Below, piece after piece: positions 47,086 to 55,837 of a stretch of DNA of 64,000 nucleotides (its first letter is position 1; the number at the start of each line of letters is the position of its first letter). Both the position numbers and the translations under genes were made by a program. The DNA comes from Metapseudomonas otitidis (GTDB lineage Bacteria > Pseudomonadota > Gammaproteobacteria > Pseudomonadales > Pseudomonadaceae): assembly GCF_900111835.1 (NCBI RefSeq), contig NZ_FOJP01000020.1, forward strand, positions 62,001 through 126,000, read 5' to 3'. Below the pieces are notes generated by a model. The model ran no database searches. It was given only the letters and a program-made list of their open reading frames with translations, and was not told the DNA's origin.

Positions 47086-49398
47086 TCAGTTGGCTCGCGG
47101 GCTGCGGCCGGTGAAGCGCTGCAGGACCCGGTAGATGGCGCCCAGCGCCCGGTCCATCAGCGGTACGTTGTGTTCGGGGGCGACGATGCGTGCGTTGCCG
47201 CGCTCCATGTCCTGTGCCAGCTGGGTGATCGGCTTGATCGCCACGCGCTGGCCGCTGTGGTCGACGAACATGTAGTTGCGGGTCGTCGGGCTGTACCAGG
47301 ACAGCTTCAGCGTGCGGCTCTGGCCGTTCTCGACGAACTCGAACCAGGTGTTGAACTCCAGGCTTTCCAGCTCCTTGACCAGCGCCTGCGCGCGGGGTGA
47401 AAGGGTGGCGGGCCGACGTTCCGCGAGGCTGGCGTCTTCACCCAGCATTTCGCTGAGCGGGCTTTTCGGCAGTTCCGGGTTGAGCTGTGCCGCGACCTGC
47501 GGCTGCTTGCCTTGCACGGCGTGCTGGCAGGCCACCAGGTCCTGCAGCAGGCGGCGGATGCCGTCCTCGTGGTAGCCACCGAGCAGCTCCAGCCCCTTGC
47601 GCAGGTCTTCCAGCATCCCGACCCGCAGCCCCTGGAGGCGCTCACGCCCCCGGGCATCGAGCGGGGTGCCGCTCCAGGCCAGTTGGTCGGCCACCTCGCA
47701 GGCGCGTCGCCATTCCTCCCCGGCGTCGCCGTGGCGCAGCAGCACGAACACCAGCACGTCGCTCCAGGTCTGCTCCAGGAAGTGGCGGATGATCTTCGGC
47801 AGCTCGCGGCCTTCGAGGAGGCGCGCGATGGCGTCCACCGAGCGCTGACGGGCTTCCAGCAGGCGGTCGCGGCCTTTGGCTGCTTCCACCGCGCGGCGCT
47901 CACGCAGCTCGACCTTGTGGCGCAGCGTGGCGACGTACTCGTTGAACTCGTCCTGCAGGGAATCGAACAGCTGGAGATCGCCGGCAAAGCCGTGGATCAC
48001 CCGCTCCACCACCCACTGCATCTTCGCCAGCAGACCTTTCTCCTCGCTTTCACCGCCGTACAGCGCACCGGCCTGGGCCATGGTGTTGAGCAGGCGACGG
48101 GCCGGGTGGTGATGCTGGGTGAACAGCGCCTTGTCCTGCAGCGCCACCTTCAGGTAGGGCGTGTGCAGGTGGGAGAGGGCGGTCTTGCAGGTGTCCGGCA
48201 GGCTGTCGTCGTCGAGGATGAAGTCGAACAGCATGCCGACCAGATCGATCACGTCCGCTTCCTGCTCGGCCACCTTCTGTTGGCCCGGCTGCGCGCTATG
48301 GCTCTCCAGCTGCTGGTGCAGGTCCGCCTTCAGGCCCTCGACCCGCTGGGGCTGCTGCAGGCGCGAGGCCAGGTCGTGGGCAGATTGTTGCTGCAAGCGA
48401 TTGAGCGCCTCCAGCAGGTCGGCTGCGCTGTAGGTCCGCGTTGCGCCCTGCGGGGCATAGCTGACGATGCTGGGTGTGCCGGTGAAGGCGACCCCGGCTT
48501 CCTGATTGAGCCGGCGATGCTCCTCCAGCAATGCCGACAGGCCGCTGTACAGCGCACCAGGCTCCTGGGGCGGTGGCGCCGAAAGATCGGACGGCGGTGC
48601 GACCGGCGCGGAGGCGGCGGGCGCGGGGGCGGCGGGCGCGGGGGCATCCTGGCGCGGAGCCGGCTCACGGGGCTGCGGCTTGGCAGGGGCGGCCTGGCGT
48701 TGCGCGGTGTACTTGAGGTTGGGCAACACGCCGGCATCGATCAGGCGCTTGTTGAGCCCGTCGTACAGACCATCCAGCCCCTGCATCACCTGCTGGTCGA
48801 AGAGCATATAAAGGATGGTCTTGATGCGCAGGGGGAAGGGCATGTTCTGCAGCGCATCGCGGAACGACTGGGCGATGACCTGGGGGCCGAAGGGGTTGCT
48901 GTCCTCACCGAGCTTGCGACCGTTGTTGAGCAGCGCCAGGCGCTGGTCCAGCGCAAAGAGTGGCTGGGCGCAACGCGCCTTGACCCGGCTGACCATGTTG
49001 GTGACCAGCAGGCTCTCTTCGTAGACCTCGTTCTGGATCAGCTCCAGGTGGTCGGCGTCCAGCTGGGTGACCTTCGCCTCGGGCTCGCGGCCCTCCATGA
49101 AGTCACCGAACTGCTGGGCGATGCGCTGGTGATAGAGGCGTTCGATTTGCGGTCGCTGTCGACGGATCTCGCGCATGCTGTCGAAGAACAGCGTCTGCAC
49201 CTGATTGTTCTCGGCTTTTTCCGCGCATTCGAAGAGGGTGTCGTCGACCTGGGCGAAGACGCCGGTCAGGTGCTCGGCAAGGTGGTTCATCACCAGCTTG
49301 CGACAGCCCAGCACGAGATCGCCGAAGCGCGGTTGGATACCACGGTTGGCCAGCGTGGCGACCGGGCGGGGAGGAGGCGGTGTATCTTGGCGGCTCAT
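47086..49398 (-). CDS. DUF1631 domain protein
   Basis: A 770-residue cytoplasmic protein of the DUF1631 family (PF07793). It is mostly helical, with a low-complexity Ala/Pro linker around residues 245-285. The C-terminal part has a PilZ-like stretch (TWFEFVENGQSRTLKLSWYSPTTRNYMFVDHSG), suggesting cyclic di-GMP-related regulation. The start MSRQDTPPPPRP at 49398 is preferred; upstream codons lack features. It forms a two-gene unit with the PilZ gene. The function is unknown. Confidence 0.85.
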   Translation of the reverse strand: MSRQDTPPPPRPVATLANRGIQPRFGDLVLGCRKLVMNHLAEHLTGVFAQVDDTLFECAEKAENNQVQTLFFDSMREIRRQRPQIERLYHQRIAQQFGDFMEGREPEAKVTQLDADHLELIQNEVYEESLLVTNMVSRVKARCAQPLFALDQRLALLNNGRKLGEDSNPFGPQVIAQSFRDALQNMPFPLRIKTILYMLFDQQVMQGLDGLYDGLNKRLIDAGVLPNLKYTAQRQAAPAKPQPREPAPRQDAPAPAAPAPAASAPVAPPSDLSAPPPQEPGALYSGLSALLEEHRRLNQEAGVAFTGTPSIVSYAPQGATRTYSAADLLEALNRLQQQSAHDLASRLQQPQRVEGLKADLHQQLESHSAQPGQQKVAEQEADVIDLVGMLFDFILDDDSLPDTCKTALSHLHTPYLKVALQDKALFTQHHHPARRLLNTMAQAGALYGGESEEKGLLAKMQWVVERVIHGFAGDLQLFDSLQDEFNEYVATLRHKVELRERRAVEAAKGRDRLLEARQRSVDAIARLLEGRELPKIIRHFLEQTWSDVLVFVLLRHGDAGEEWRRACEVADQLAWSGTPLDARGRERLQGLRVGMLEDLRKGLELLGGYHEDGIRRLLQDLVACQHAVQGKQPQVAAQLNPELPKSPLSEMLGEDASLAERRPATLSPRAQALVKELESLEFNTWFEFVENGQSRTLKLSWYSPTTRNYMFVDHSGQRVAIKPITQLAQDMERGNARIVAPEHNVPLMDRALGAIYRVLQRFTGRSPRAN

Positions 49399-49513
49399 GG
49401 GCCCTGTCGCCTGGGCCTTGCGGCCGGCGCGTCCTGCGTTGTGTCGGATGAGGCACAGATATAGCAGCGGGCGCATCAACTGCAAAGCACTGAATAAAAT
49501 CGCTTTTAAGGGG

Positions 49514-49541
49514 TTGACAGCCGATTCGCCATACGTAAAAT
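49514..49541 (+). promoter_or_regulatory. Promoter of the tRNA Asn-Pro-Lys operon
   Basis: Perfect -35 TTGACA (49514-49519) and -10 TAAAAT (49536-49541) with 16-bp spacing, followed by a GC-rich discriminator GGCGCGCC. This arrangement is typical of stable-RNA promoters under stringent control. Confidence 0.85.
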
Positions 49542-49600
49542 GGCGCGCCTCTGCAGCAGCAATCTGAAAGACGAAGCCGCAGAGATTGGAAATGTGAAGT

Positions 49601-49676
49601 TCCGCGATAGCTCAGTCGGTAGAGCAAATGACTGTTAATCATTGGGTCCCTGGTTCGAGTCCAGGTCGCGGAGCCA
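49601..49676 (+). tRNA. tRNA-Asn (GTT)
   Basis: A 76-nt canonical cloverleaf: acceptor TCCGCGA/TCGCGGA, D arm GCTC...GAGC, anticodon loop CTGTTAA with GTT, T arm CCTGG-TTCGAGT-CCAGG, encoded GCCA end. Confidence 0.98.
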
Positions 49677-49686
49677 ACTTCCAAAA

Positions 49687-49763
49687 CGGGGTATAGCGCA
49701 GTCCGGTAGCGCGCCTGCTTTGGGAGCAGGATGTCGGGAGTTCGAATCTCTCTACCCCGACCA
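49687..49763 (+). tRNA. tRNA-Pro (TGG)
   Basis: A 77-nt cloverleaf: acceptor CGGGGTA/TACCCCG, anticodon stem CCTGC/GCAGG with loop TTTGGGA (anticodon TGG), T arm with TTCGAAT and encoded ACCA. Confidence 0.97.
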
Positions 49764-49774
49764 ATCCAAATTTA

Positions 49775-49850
49775 GGGTCGTTAGCTCAGTCGGTAGAGCA
49801 GTTGGCTTTTAACCAATTGGTCGTAGGTTCGAATCCTACACGACCCACCA
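49775..49850 (+). tRNA. tRNA-Lys (TTT)
   Basis: A 76-nt cloverleaf: acceptor GGGTCGT/ACGACCC, anticodon loop CTTTTAA (anticodon TTT), T arm TTCGAAT and encoded ACCA. It is the last tRNA of the operon and adjoins the biosynthetic cluster. Confidence 0.98.
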
Positions 49851-49889
49851 TATAGACGATCGCCCAGGCATCTCCTGGTCGACGACGAG

Positions 49890-49916
49890 AAGCCCACCTG
49901 AACAGGTGGGCTTTTT
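49890..49916 (+). terminator. Terminator of the tRNA operon
   Basis: An 11-bp stem AAGCCCACCTG/CAGGTGGGCTT with a 2-nt loop and a T run, 40 bp after tRNA-Lys. Confidence 0.9.
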
Positions 49917-50454
49917 CGTTTCTGCTCGTTCGATCCGGCGCGCCGGGTCATCCACCAGACCTTCCGCGACTTCCTACCCGCTGCCTCCGGCGCCTGCCTG
50001 CGTCCGGTTGTCGCAGTTACCCATTCTTTTCAGGTCTGCTGGCCGACATCGTCTGTCTGGCGCGTTCCGTCGAACGCCGTTTCGCCTGCCCGTCTTCCGC
50101 TGCATCCGTTCAGGTCTGGAATCGGACCTGTCGGGTCTGATTCCCCCGCCTTATCCACCGCGAATGCCCTGTCATGCACATGGTCTTTCCTCGTCCCAGG
50201 GGCTGGGAAAGACTCCGCCCCACGTCAGAACGGCCCGGGACACCACCACCACCACCCGGCCGGGCGTGCCGGGCCCGCCCCCTGCAATCCGACCCCATCG
50301 GCCGCCCCGCGGCTGGCCGAAGGAGAAGGCTGGGCGGCCCGACGGGATAGGGATCCCCGTAGAGGTTGCGAATGTAGAGCAGTACGCAAGCGGGTATCCG
50401 GATGCCCTCTACATGACCACGTTTCACCAAGGGCACGCAGCCAGGAGAGGGAAC
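49917..50454 (+). other. Leader region of the biosynthetic cluster, no gene seen
   Basis: About 540 bp without a convincing gene. A frame open in phase with the next gene extends to 49906, but its Pro/Arg/Ser-rich translation and lack of a ribosome-binding site argue against coding. The region holds an inverted repeat at 50183-50213 and a nested pair further down: GTAGAGG (50359-50365) with CCTCTAC (50406-50412), enclosing TTGCG/CGCAA. No promoter hexamers stand out. It may carry the operator and a structured 5' leader. Confidence 0.5.
50183..50213. promoter_or_regulatory. Inverted repeat, candidate operator
   Basis: GTCTTTCC (50183-50190) and GGAAAGAC (50206-50213) are perfect 8-bp arms with a 15-nt spacer. 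This could be an operator for an unseen regulator or an RNA hairpin. It lies about 240 bp before the first gene of the cluster. Confidence 0.4.
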
Positions 50455-51780
50455 ATGAGCAACACAAGCGCCGGGGTGAAGGGCAAGGACGTCCAGATCG
50501 CCAAGGAAGTAGCTGTCCCGCAGGACTTCGAAACGCCAGAAACCATTTCCAGGCGGAGCTCGGTCAGGCTCGCCAACATCCGCAAGGCCGGAGAATCCAA
50601 GCGCACCGCCAACGACAGCCAGCTGGTCTGGTTCGACAGCGCCCAGCTGGCCAGCAAGCGCCCCGACGACGGCATCTTCGTCCGCGTCATCAACTCGCTC
50701 TACACCGGCATCGTCCTCTATATGGACAACCTCGCCGAACTGCTCCCCGCCGTGCCGGCGCGCATGCATGTGGTGCTGCGCCTGCGCAACGCCGCCGAGC
50801 TCAAGGCCTTCCGCGAGGGCGCGGACTTCGAAGCCTTCAAGAAGGGCGCCGCCGCCCGCAACCGCTCCGTCGCCCTGAACGACGCCGAAGCCCTGGCCGA
50901 ACTGGGCCAGGACGGCCTGCTCACCTGCTTCACCAGCTACGTGGACGACCGCGACAGCCTGCTCGGCGCCATCGACCAGGGGTTGCGTTTCAACTACCTG
51001 TGGATCCTCTTCCGCGACCCCACCAACATCCCCCTGGAGCTGGTGATCGCCTCGCTGCAGCCAACCTCCACCGTGCTGATGAAGGAGATCAAGGCGCCCA
51101 CCGACGTCGACGACGCCATCGTCTCCTACGGCGTGATGGAATACGGCGCCGAAGGGGTGATCTTCTCCCCCCGCGACCACGGCGTGATGAGCGAATTCCT
51201 CGCCCGCATGTCCCAGGCGCAGAGCTACGCCAACCTCAACATCCAGGTCGGCACCGTCATCGACAGCCGCCCCGTCGGCATGGGCTACCGTGCCTGCATC
51301 GACGCCGCCACCCTGTTCGAGCCCGACGAAGGCATGCTGGTCGGCAGCACCTCCCAAGGCGGCGTGCTCTGCTGCCCCGAGGTCTACTTCCTGCCCTACA
51401 TGGAACTGCGGCCGTTCCGCGTCAACGCCGGCGCCGTGCACTCCTACGTGTTCAACACCGACAACCGCACCGACTACATGAGTGAGCTGAAGGCCGGCTC
51501 GCCGATCATGATCGTCAACTCCAAGGGCAGGGTCCGCCGCGCCGCCGTCGGCCGCATGAAGATCGAGCAGCGCCCGCTGCGCCTGATCGAAGTGGAGTTC
51601 CCCGGCAAGGAGCGGGTCAACGTCCTCATGCAGGACGACTGGCACGTGCGCATCTTCTCCGACGCCGCCAAGCCCCTGAACATTTCCGAGCTCAAGCCCG
51701 GCGACAAGGTCCTCGGCTACGTCACCGAGCCCGGGCGCCACGTCGGCATCAAGATCAACGAATCGATCATCGAGAAATAG
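50455..51780 (+). CDS. 3-dehydroquinate synthase II-like (GriH/AroB'-type)
   Basis: A 441-residue enzyme of the archaeal-type DHQ synthase family (PF01959). Recognisable segments are SLQPTSTVLMKEIKAPTDVD, IFSPRDHGVMSEF, QVGTVIDSRPVGMGYRACID and GMLVGSTSQGGVL. Archaeal members oxidatively cyclise the aldolase product to dehydroquinate; the Streptomyces homologue GriH instead makes 3-amino-4-hydroxybenzoate with GriI. Pairing with an aldolase 8 bp downstream, in a bacterium expected to have ordinary AroB, points to the second role. The start at 50455 has a GAGAGGG site; the N-terminal 45 residues look extended and disordered. Confidence 0.88.
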   Translation: MSNTSAGVKGKDVQIAKEVAVPQDFETPETISRRSSVRLANIRKAGESKRTANDSQLVWFDSAQLASKRPDDGIFVRVINSLYTGIVLYMDNLAELLPAVPARMHVVLRLRNAAELKAFREGADFEAFKKGAAARNRSVALNDAEALAELGQDGLLTCFTSYVDDRDSLLGAIDQGLRFNYLWILFRDPTNIPLELVIASLQPTSTVLMKEIKAPTDVDDAIVSYGVMEYGAEGVIFSPRDHGVMSEFLARMSQAQSYANLNIQVGTVIDSRPVGMGYRACIDAATLFEPDEGMLVGSTSQGGVLCCPEVYFLPYMELRPFRVNAGAVHSYVFNTDNRTDYMSELKAGSPIMIVNSKGRVRRAAVGRMKIEQRPLRLIEVEFPGKERVNVLMQDDWHVRIFSDAAKPLNISELKPGDKVLGYVTEPGRHVGIKINESIIEK

Positions 51781-51788
51781 AGGGCGCC

Positions 51789-52586
51789 ATGAGCTACATC
51801 AGCAGAGTTCTCCGAGAACGGCGGCTGTTGTTCCCGGCCTCGCGCCGCGGCCTGATCGTCCCCATCGACCACGGCCTGACCCTCGGACCGATTGCCGGCA
51901 TGACCCAGACCGCCGACTTCGAGAAGTGGATCGGCAGCGACCACATCAGCGCCATCATTGCCCACAAGGGCCTGATCGAGCGGCTCATCCTGCGGGACAT
52001 GCTGCACCCGGCCACCGGCATCATCCTCCACCTCAACGGCATGGCCAGCATCGCCCCCGAGCCCGACACCAAGATCCCCGTCGCCAGCGTCGACGCCGCG
52101 TTGGAGCTGGGGGCGGACGCGGTGTCCCTGCAGGTCAACTTCACCGAGGACAACTTCCAGCACAACGTCGCCCAGCTCGGCGCCATGACCGACGCCGCCC
52201 ACGCCGCCGGCCTGCCCATCCTCACCATGCTCTACGACAAGGTGCGCGGGCTCACCGCCCAGGAGCGCCAGCGGCGCCTCAGCCACCTGGTGCGGGTGGT
52301 CGCCGAACTCGGCTCCGACGCCGTCAAGCTGGCCTTGCCGGAAACCAGCGTCGAGTGCACCGAACTGGTGGAGACCCACTGCCGCGACATCCGCATCTTC
52401 TTCGCCGGCGGCGAGCGCACCGAAGACGAACGGCTGCTGGCGATGACCCGCGCCATGCTCGCCAGTGGCGCCGCCGGGCTCTGCGTCGGTCGCAACGTCT
52501 TCCAGCATCCCCGCCCCCTCGACCTGCTGCGCCGCCTGGCGGACTGCATCCGGGGCGAAACGGAATACCTCAGCCGCGCCGTGTGA
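51789..52586 (+). CDS. ADH synthase-like class I aldolase (GriI/AroA'-type)
   Basis: A 265-residue TIM-barrel aldolase of the DeoC/FbaB family (PF01791, COG1830). By analogy with M. jannaschii ADH synthase, the key residues are Asp27 in IDHGLTLGP, Tyr149 in MLYDKVRG and the Schiff-base Lys180 in DAVKLALPE. GriI condenses aspartate semialdehyde with a C3 sugar phosphate to give the C7 precursor of 3-amino-4-hydroxybenzoate. It starts 8 bp after the DHQS-II gene, so the two are an operon and probably act in sequence. Confidence 0.88.
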   Translation: MSYISRVLRERRLLFPASRRGLIVPIDHGLTLGPIAGMTQTADFEKWIGSDHISAIIAHKGLIERLILRDMLHPATGIILHLNGMASIAPEPDTKIPVASVDAALELGADAVSLQVNFTEDNFQHNVAQLGAMTDAAHAAGLPILTMLYDKVRGLTAQERQRRLSHLVRVVAELGSDAVKLALPETSVECTELVETHCRDIRIFFAGGERTEDERLLAMTRAMLASGAAGLCVGRNVFQHPRPLDLLRRLADCIRGETEYLSRAV

Positions 52587-52633
52587 ATGGAACTCAACCG
52601 ACGGCCGCCCCGCGGCCGTCCAGGAGAAGGTCA

Positions 52634-55078
52634 ATGGAACACCTCGACATGCGCGCCGACGGCCGCAACGACTACGTGCTGTCCCCCCTCTGGACGGACC
52701 TCTTCCCCGAGGGCCTGCTCGGCCAGCTCAGGGCCAACCCCTTCCTCGTGGCCTGCCGCAACGGCGCGGTGAGCCTCGACCAACTGCGCCACTTCCTCAT
52801 CCAGCACCACTACTACTCCCAGTACTTCACCCGCTACCTGTGTGCCCTCATGGGCAGCCTGGCCGACCAGGGCGAGTTCAAGGCCCTGTCCCACAACCTC
52901 ACCGAAGAGCTCTCCGGCGGCGACAGCGTCGACATCTCCCACGCCGAGCTGTACCGCCGCTCCATGGACCTGATGGCCGCTGCCCCGCGCAGCCGCCCGC
53001 TGCTGGACGGCACCCGCCAGCTCATCGACGCCATGTTCCGCCACTGCCGCAGCAGCGACCCGCTGGACGGCCTGGCCGCACTCTGCCTCGGCGCCGAAGC
53101 CATCGTCCCGCTGATCTACGGCCCGGTGCTCGACGCCCTGCGCAGCCACAACGCCCCGGCCGAGGCCGAGCACTTCTTCGTCCTGCACATCGAAGAGGAC
53201 GAGCAGCACGCCATCGTCATGCGCGACATCATCGACCGCATGCTCGGCGAGCGGCCCTACCTGCGCAGCCGGGTCATCGCCATCGGCGAAGAGATGGTCC
53301 ACCTGCGCATGAACATGCTCGCCGAACTGGTCGGGCAGGGCAGCGGCACCGGCCAGGCCCAGGGCACCCTCACCAGCCCCGACGCCCTCCAGGCCCTGCG
53401 CGCCGACGCCAGCCTCGGCAGTGCCAACTTCCTCGACCGCTGCCTGGCCCTGAGCACCACTGCCGACCAGCCGTTCCTGTTCCTCGACCGGCCGCTGCAC
53501 CTCCTGCAGGGCGCCCCGGTCAGCGCCCTCGGCCTCAACGACCTGCAGCGCCACCGCATGGCCCTGGCCGACTGGTACCTGCAACAGGGCGTCAAGCCCG
53601 GTGACGTAGTGGCCGTCAGCGTCGAGGACGGGCTCATGCCCATGCTCCACTACCTCGCCCTCACCAGCCTCGGCGCCGCCATCTCCCTGATGAACCCGGC
53701 CATGCCCGCCGAGTTCGGCCTCGCCTACATGGCCGAGAACGGCTTCGAGCGCCTGGTCACCGACAGCGCCACCCTGGCCACCAGCGCCTTCGTCCGCCAG
53801 TGGCGCAACCAGGCGCCCCAGGCCGTGCTCGACGTCAGCCTGTCGCGCCTCGACCCGGACCCGCAGCTGCCCGCCTGGTGGCCGCTGGAGCCCGAGGACT
53901 CGACCCTGGTCATGCTCAGCCACACCTCCGGCACCACCGGCCTGCCCAAGGCCGTGCGCTTCGAGCACCGGCAGTTCTTCATGGGCAAGCGCGCCCGCAT
54001 CGGCCGCTTCGCCGAAGGTCCCGACGAGCGCCTGCTGACCGCCCTGCCGCAGTCCCACTCGGCGGCCATCAGCCACCTGGAGACGGCCATCCTCCATGGC
54101 ATCCCCACCTACGTGCTGGGCACCCAGGACGGCCAGGCCCTGCGCGAAGCCATCCGCTACTTCCAGCCCACCACCGTGGTCGCCTTCCCGCGCAGCTACG
54201 TGCTGCTGGTGGACGGCGGCATCCACCCCGGCGAATTCCCCGGCGTGCGCCGCTGGTTCGCCATGGGCGACGCCTCCCACCAGAGCCACGTGCGCGCCAT
54301 CCTCGACGGCGCCCCGCAGTCGCGCTTCATCGACGCCTTCGGCAGCTCCGAACTGGGCATGGCCCTGTTCCGCAGCGAATCCACCCGCGAATCCCTGGCC
54401 GACCAGCGCTCCATCGGCCGCCCGGTGGACATCGCCGTGGCCAAGGTCCTCGACCCCCGCAGCGGCGAAGAGGTGAAGCCCGGCGAAGTCGGCCTGCTGG
54501 CCGTGCGCTCGCCCACCGTCACCTCCGGCTACTGGAAGCAGCCGCAGAAGACCGTCGAAGCCTGGCGCGGCGGCTACTTCCTCACCGGCGATGTCGCCTA
54601 CTGCCGCGACGGCGAGTTCTTCCAGATCGACCGCGCCGTGGACGTCATCGAAGCCACCGGCGGTGCCCTCTACACCCTGCAGCTGGAAGAGGCCGCGCAG
54701 CAGGTGGAAGGCGTCTGCGACGTCACCGTGGTCGGCGTCGACCCCGCACATGCCGAGGGCACCCGCGTGCTCGCCATCGTCCTGCCCGAACGGCAGGCGC
54801 TGGACCAGGCCGCCACCCTGGCCGCCCGCGTCCTGCCCGCCCTGCACCAGGCCGCCGCGCGCCGGGGCGTGACCCTGGCGAACGGCGAACTGGCCGTGGC
54901 CGTGGCCAGCGACCTCGCGTTCCTCCCCGTCGGCGCCACCGGCAAGGTCCTCAAGCGCCGCCTGCGCGGCCTGGCCGAGACCCTGCTGGCCGGCCAGCAC
55001 GAACAGGCCCTGCTGCACCTGCAGCGCCAGGCCGGGGAATCCGAACGCCCGCTGGCCTCCACCGGAACCGAGCGCTGA
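52634..55078 (+). CDS. Fusion: haem-oxygenase-like di-iron oxidase + AMP-forming ligase
   Basis: An 814-residue two-domain protein. Residues 1 to about 240 form an all-helical HDO domain with predicted iron ligands Glu91/92 and His103 (NLTEELSGG...ISHAEL), Glu155 (GAEAIV), His185, Asp189 and His192 (H-x3-D-x2-H), the pattern of CADD/UndA/BesC-type oxidases. Residues 290-800 form an acyl-adenylating domain with P-loop HTSGTTGLPKA (near 430), FGSSELGM and C-terminal catalytic Lys in GATGKVLKRRLR. I infer that it activates an aromatic acid and oxidises an amine or carbon nearby. An AGGAGAAGG site precedes the ATG. Confidence 0.85.
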   Translation: MEHLDMRADGRNDYVLSPLWTDLFPEGLLGQLRANPFLVACRNGAVSLDQLRHFLIQHHYYSQYFTRYLCALMGSLADQGEFKALSHNLTEELSGGDSVDISHAELYRRSMDLMAAAPRSRPLLDGTRQLIDAMFRHCRSSDPLDGLAALCLGAEAIVPLIYGPVLDALRSHNAPAEAEHFFVLHIEEDEQHAIVMRDIIDRMLGERPYLRSRVIAIGEEMVHLRMNMLAELVGQGSGTGQAQGTLTSPDALQALRADASLGSANFLDRCLALSTTADQPFLFLDRPLHLLQGAPVSALGLNDLQRHRMALADWYLQQGVKPGDVVAVSVEDGLMPMLHYLALTSLGAAISLMNPAMPAEFGLAYMAENGFERLVTDSATLATSAFVRQWRNQAPQAVLDVSLSRLDPDPQLPAWWPLEPEDSTLVMLSHTSGTTGLPKAVRFEHRQFFMGKRARIGRFAEGPDERLLTALPQSHSAAISHLETAILHGIPTYVLGTQDGQALREAIRYFQPTTVVAFPRSYVLLVDGGIHPGEFPGVRRWFAMGDASHQSHVRAILDGAPQSRFIDAFGSSELGMALFRSESTRESLADQRSIGRPVDIAVAKVLDPRSGEEVKPGEVGLLAVRSPTVTSGYWKQPQKTVEAWRGGYFLTGDVAYCRDGEFFQIDRAVDVIEATGGALYTLQLEEAAQQVEGVCDVTVVGVDPAHAEGTRVLAIVLPERQALDQAATLAARVLPALHQAAARRGVTLANGELAVAVASDLAFLPVGATGKVLKRRLRGLAETLLAGQHEQALLHLQRQAGESERPLASTGTER

Positions 55079-55104
55079 GCGCGCCCACGAACAAGGACCG
55101 AACC

Positions 55105-55818
55105 ATGACCCAGGCCACCTTCCAACCCGACGCCCTCGCCTCGGTGCGCCAGCGGCTCGCCGCCGCCCAGGCCGACCAGCAGGACGAATACGAATGCATG
55201 GGGCGCCGCTTCATCGTCCAGGACGGCGTATTCCCGCCCACCCACTTCCAGTCCACCGGCATCTTCACCCGCCACCTGCCCTATCCCCGGGGTGGGCGCT
55301 TCCTGGAGATCGGCTGCGGGGCCGGCGTCACCGCCGTCACCGCCGCCCTCGAAGGCTGCGCCGTGGTGGTGGCCAGCGACATCAGCGCCGATGCCGTCGC
55401 CAACACCCGCGCCAACGCCAACCGGCATGGCGTCGCCGCGCGCATGTCCATCCGCCAGGGCGACCTGTTCGACGTGCTGGAGGAGGGCGAGCGCTTCGAC
55501 GTCATCTTCTGGAACTCCAACTTCGTCTTCGTCGAAGCCGACCACGTGTTCGACGCCGCCATCATGCTGGCCTTCTGCGACCCGGGGTACGCCGCGCACC
55601 GGCGCTTCCTCGACGAAGCCCCGCGCCACCTCGCCCTCGGCGGCATGCTGCTGATGGGCTTCAGCAGCCAGGGCGACGGCCAGGCCCTGGAGGCCCTGCT
55701 GCGCGAGCACGGCTACGCCTCGCGGGTGATCGCCTCGGTCAGCGGCCAGGGCGACGGCGCGCCGCGCTACGACATCCTCCAGCTCCTGCCGGGTGCCCAC
55801 GCACCGGCCGGGGCCTGA
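55105..55818 (+). CDS. Class I SAM-dependent methyltransferase
   Basis: A 237-residue methyltransferase. Motif I is FLEIGCGAGVTAVT (near 65-78), followed by the acidic ASDIS end of strand 2 and GDLFDV. A VIFWNSNF segment occupies the place of the NPPY motif in HemK-like enzymes, with Asn-Ser-Asn instead, so protein glutamine is an unlikely substrate. It is more probably an O- or N-methyltransferase of the cluster's aromatic product. It begins 26 bp after the fusion gene. Confidence 0.85.
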   Translation: MTQATFQPDALASVRQRLAAAQADQQDEYECMGRRFIVQDGVFPPTHFQSTGIFTRHLPYPRGGRFLEIGCGAGVTAVTAALEGCAVVVASDISADAVANTRANANRHGVAARMSIRQGDLFDVLEEGERFDVIFWNSNFVFVEADHVFDAAIMLAFCDPGYAAHRRFLDEAPRHLALGGMLLMGFSSQGDGQALEALLREHGYASRVIASVSGQGDGAPRYDILQLLPGAHAPAGA

Positions 55819-55837
55819 GCCCACGGGAGCGATCGCC

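Noticed and set aside
49906-50454. N-terminal extension of the DHQS-II-like protein
   Set aside because: In-frame but Pro/Arg/Ser-rich, without a ribosome-binding site; the ATG at 50455 has GAGAGGG upstream.
52631-55018. A 795-codon minus-strand frame in the biosynthetic cluster
   Set aside because: Antisense to the oxidase-ligase fusion, whose motifs are intact.
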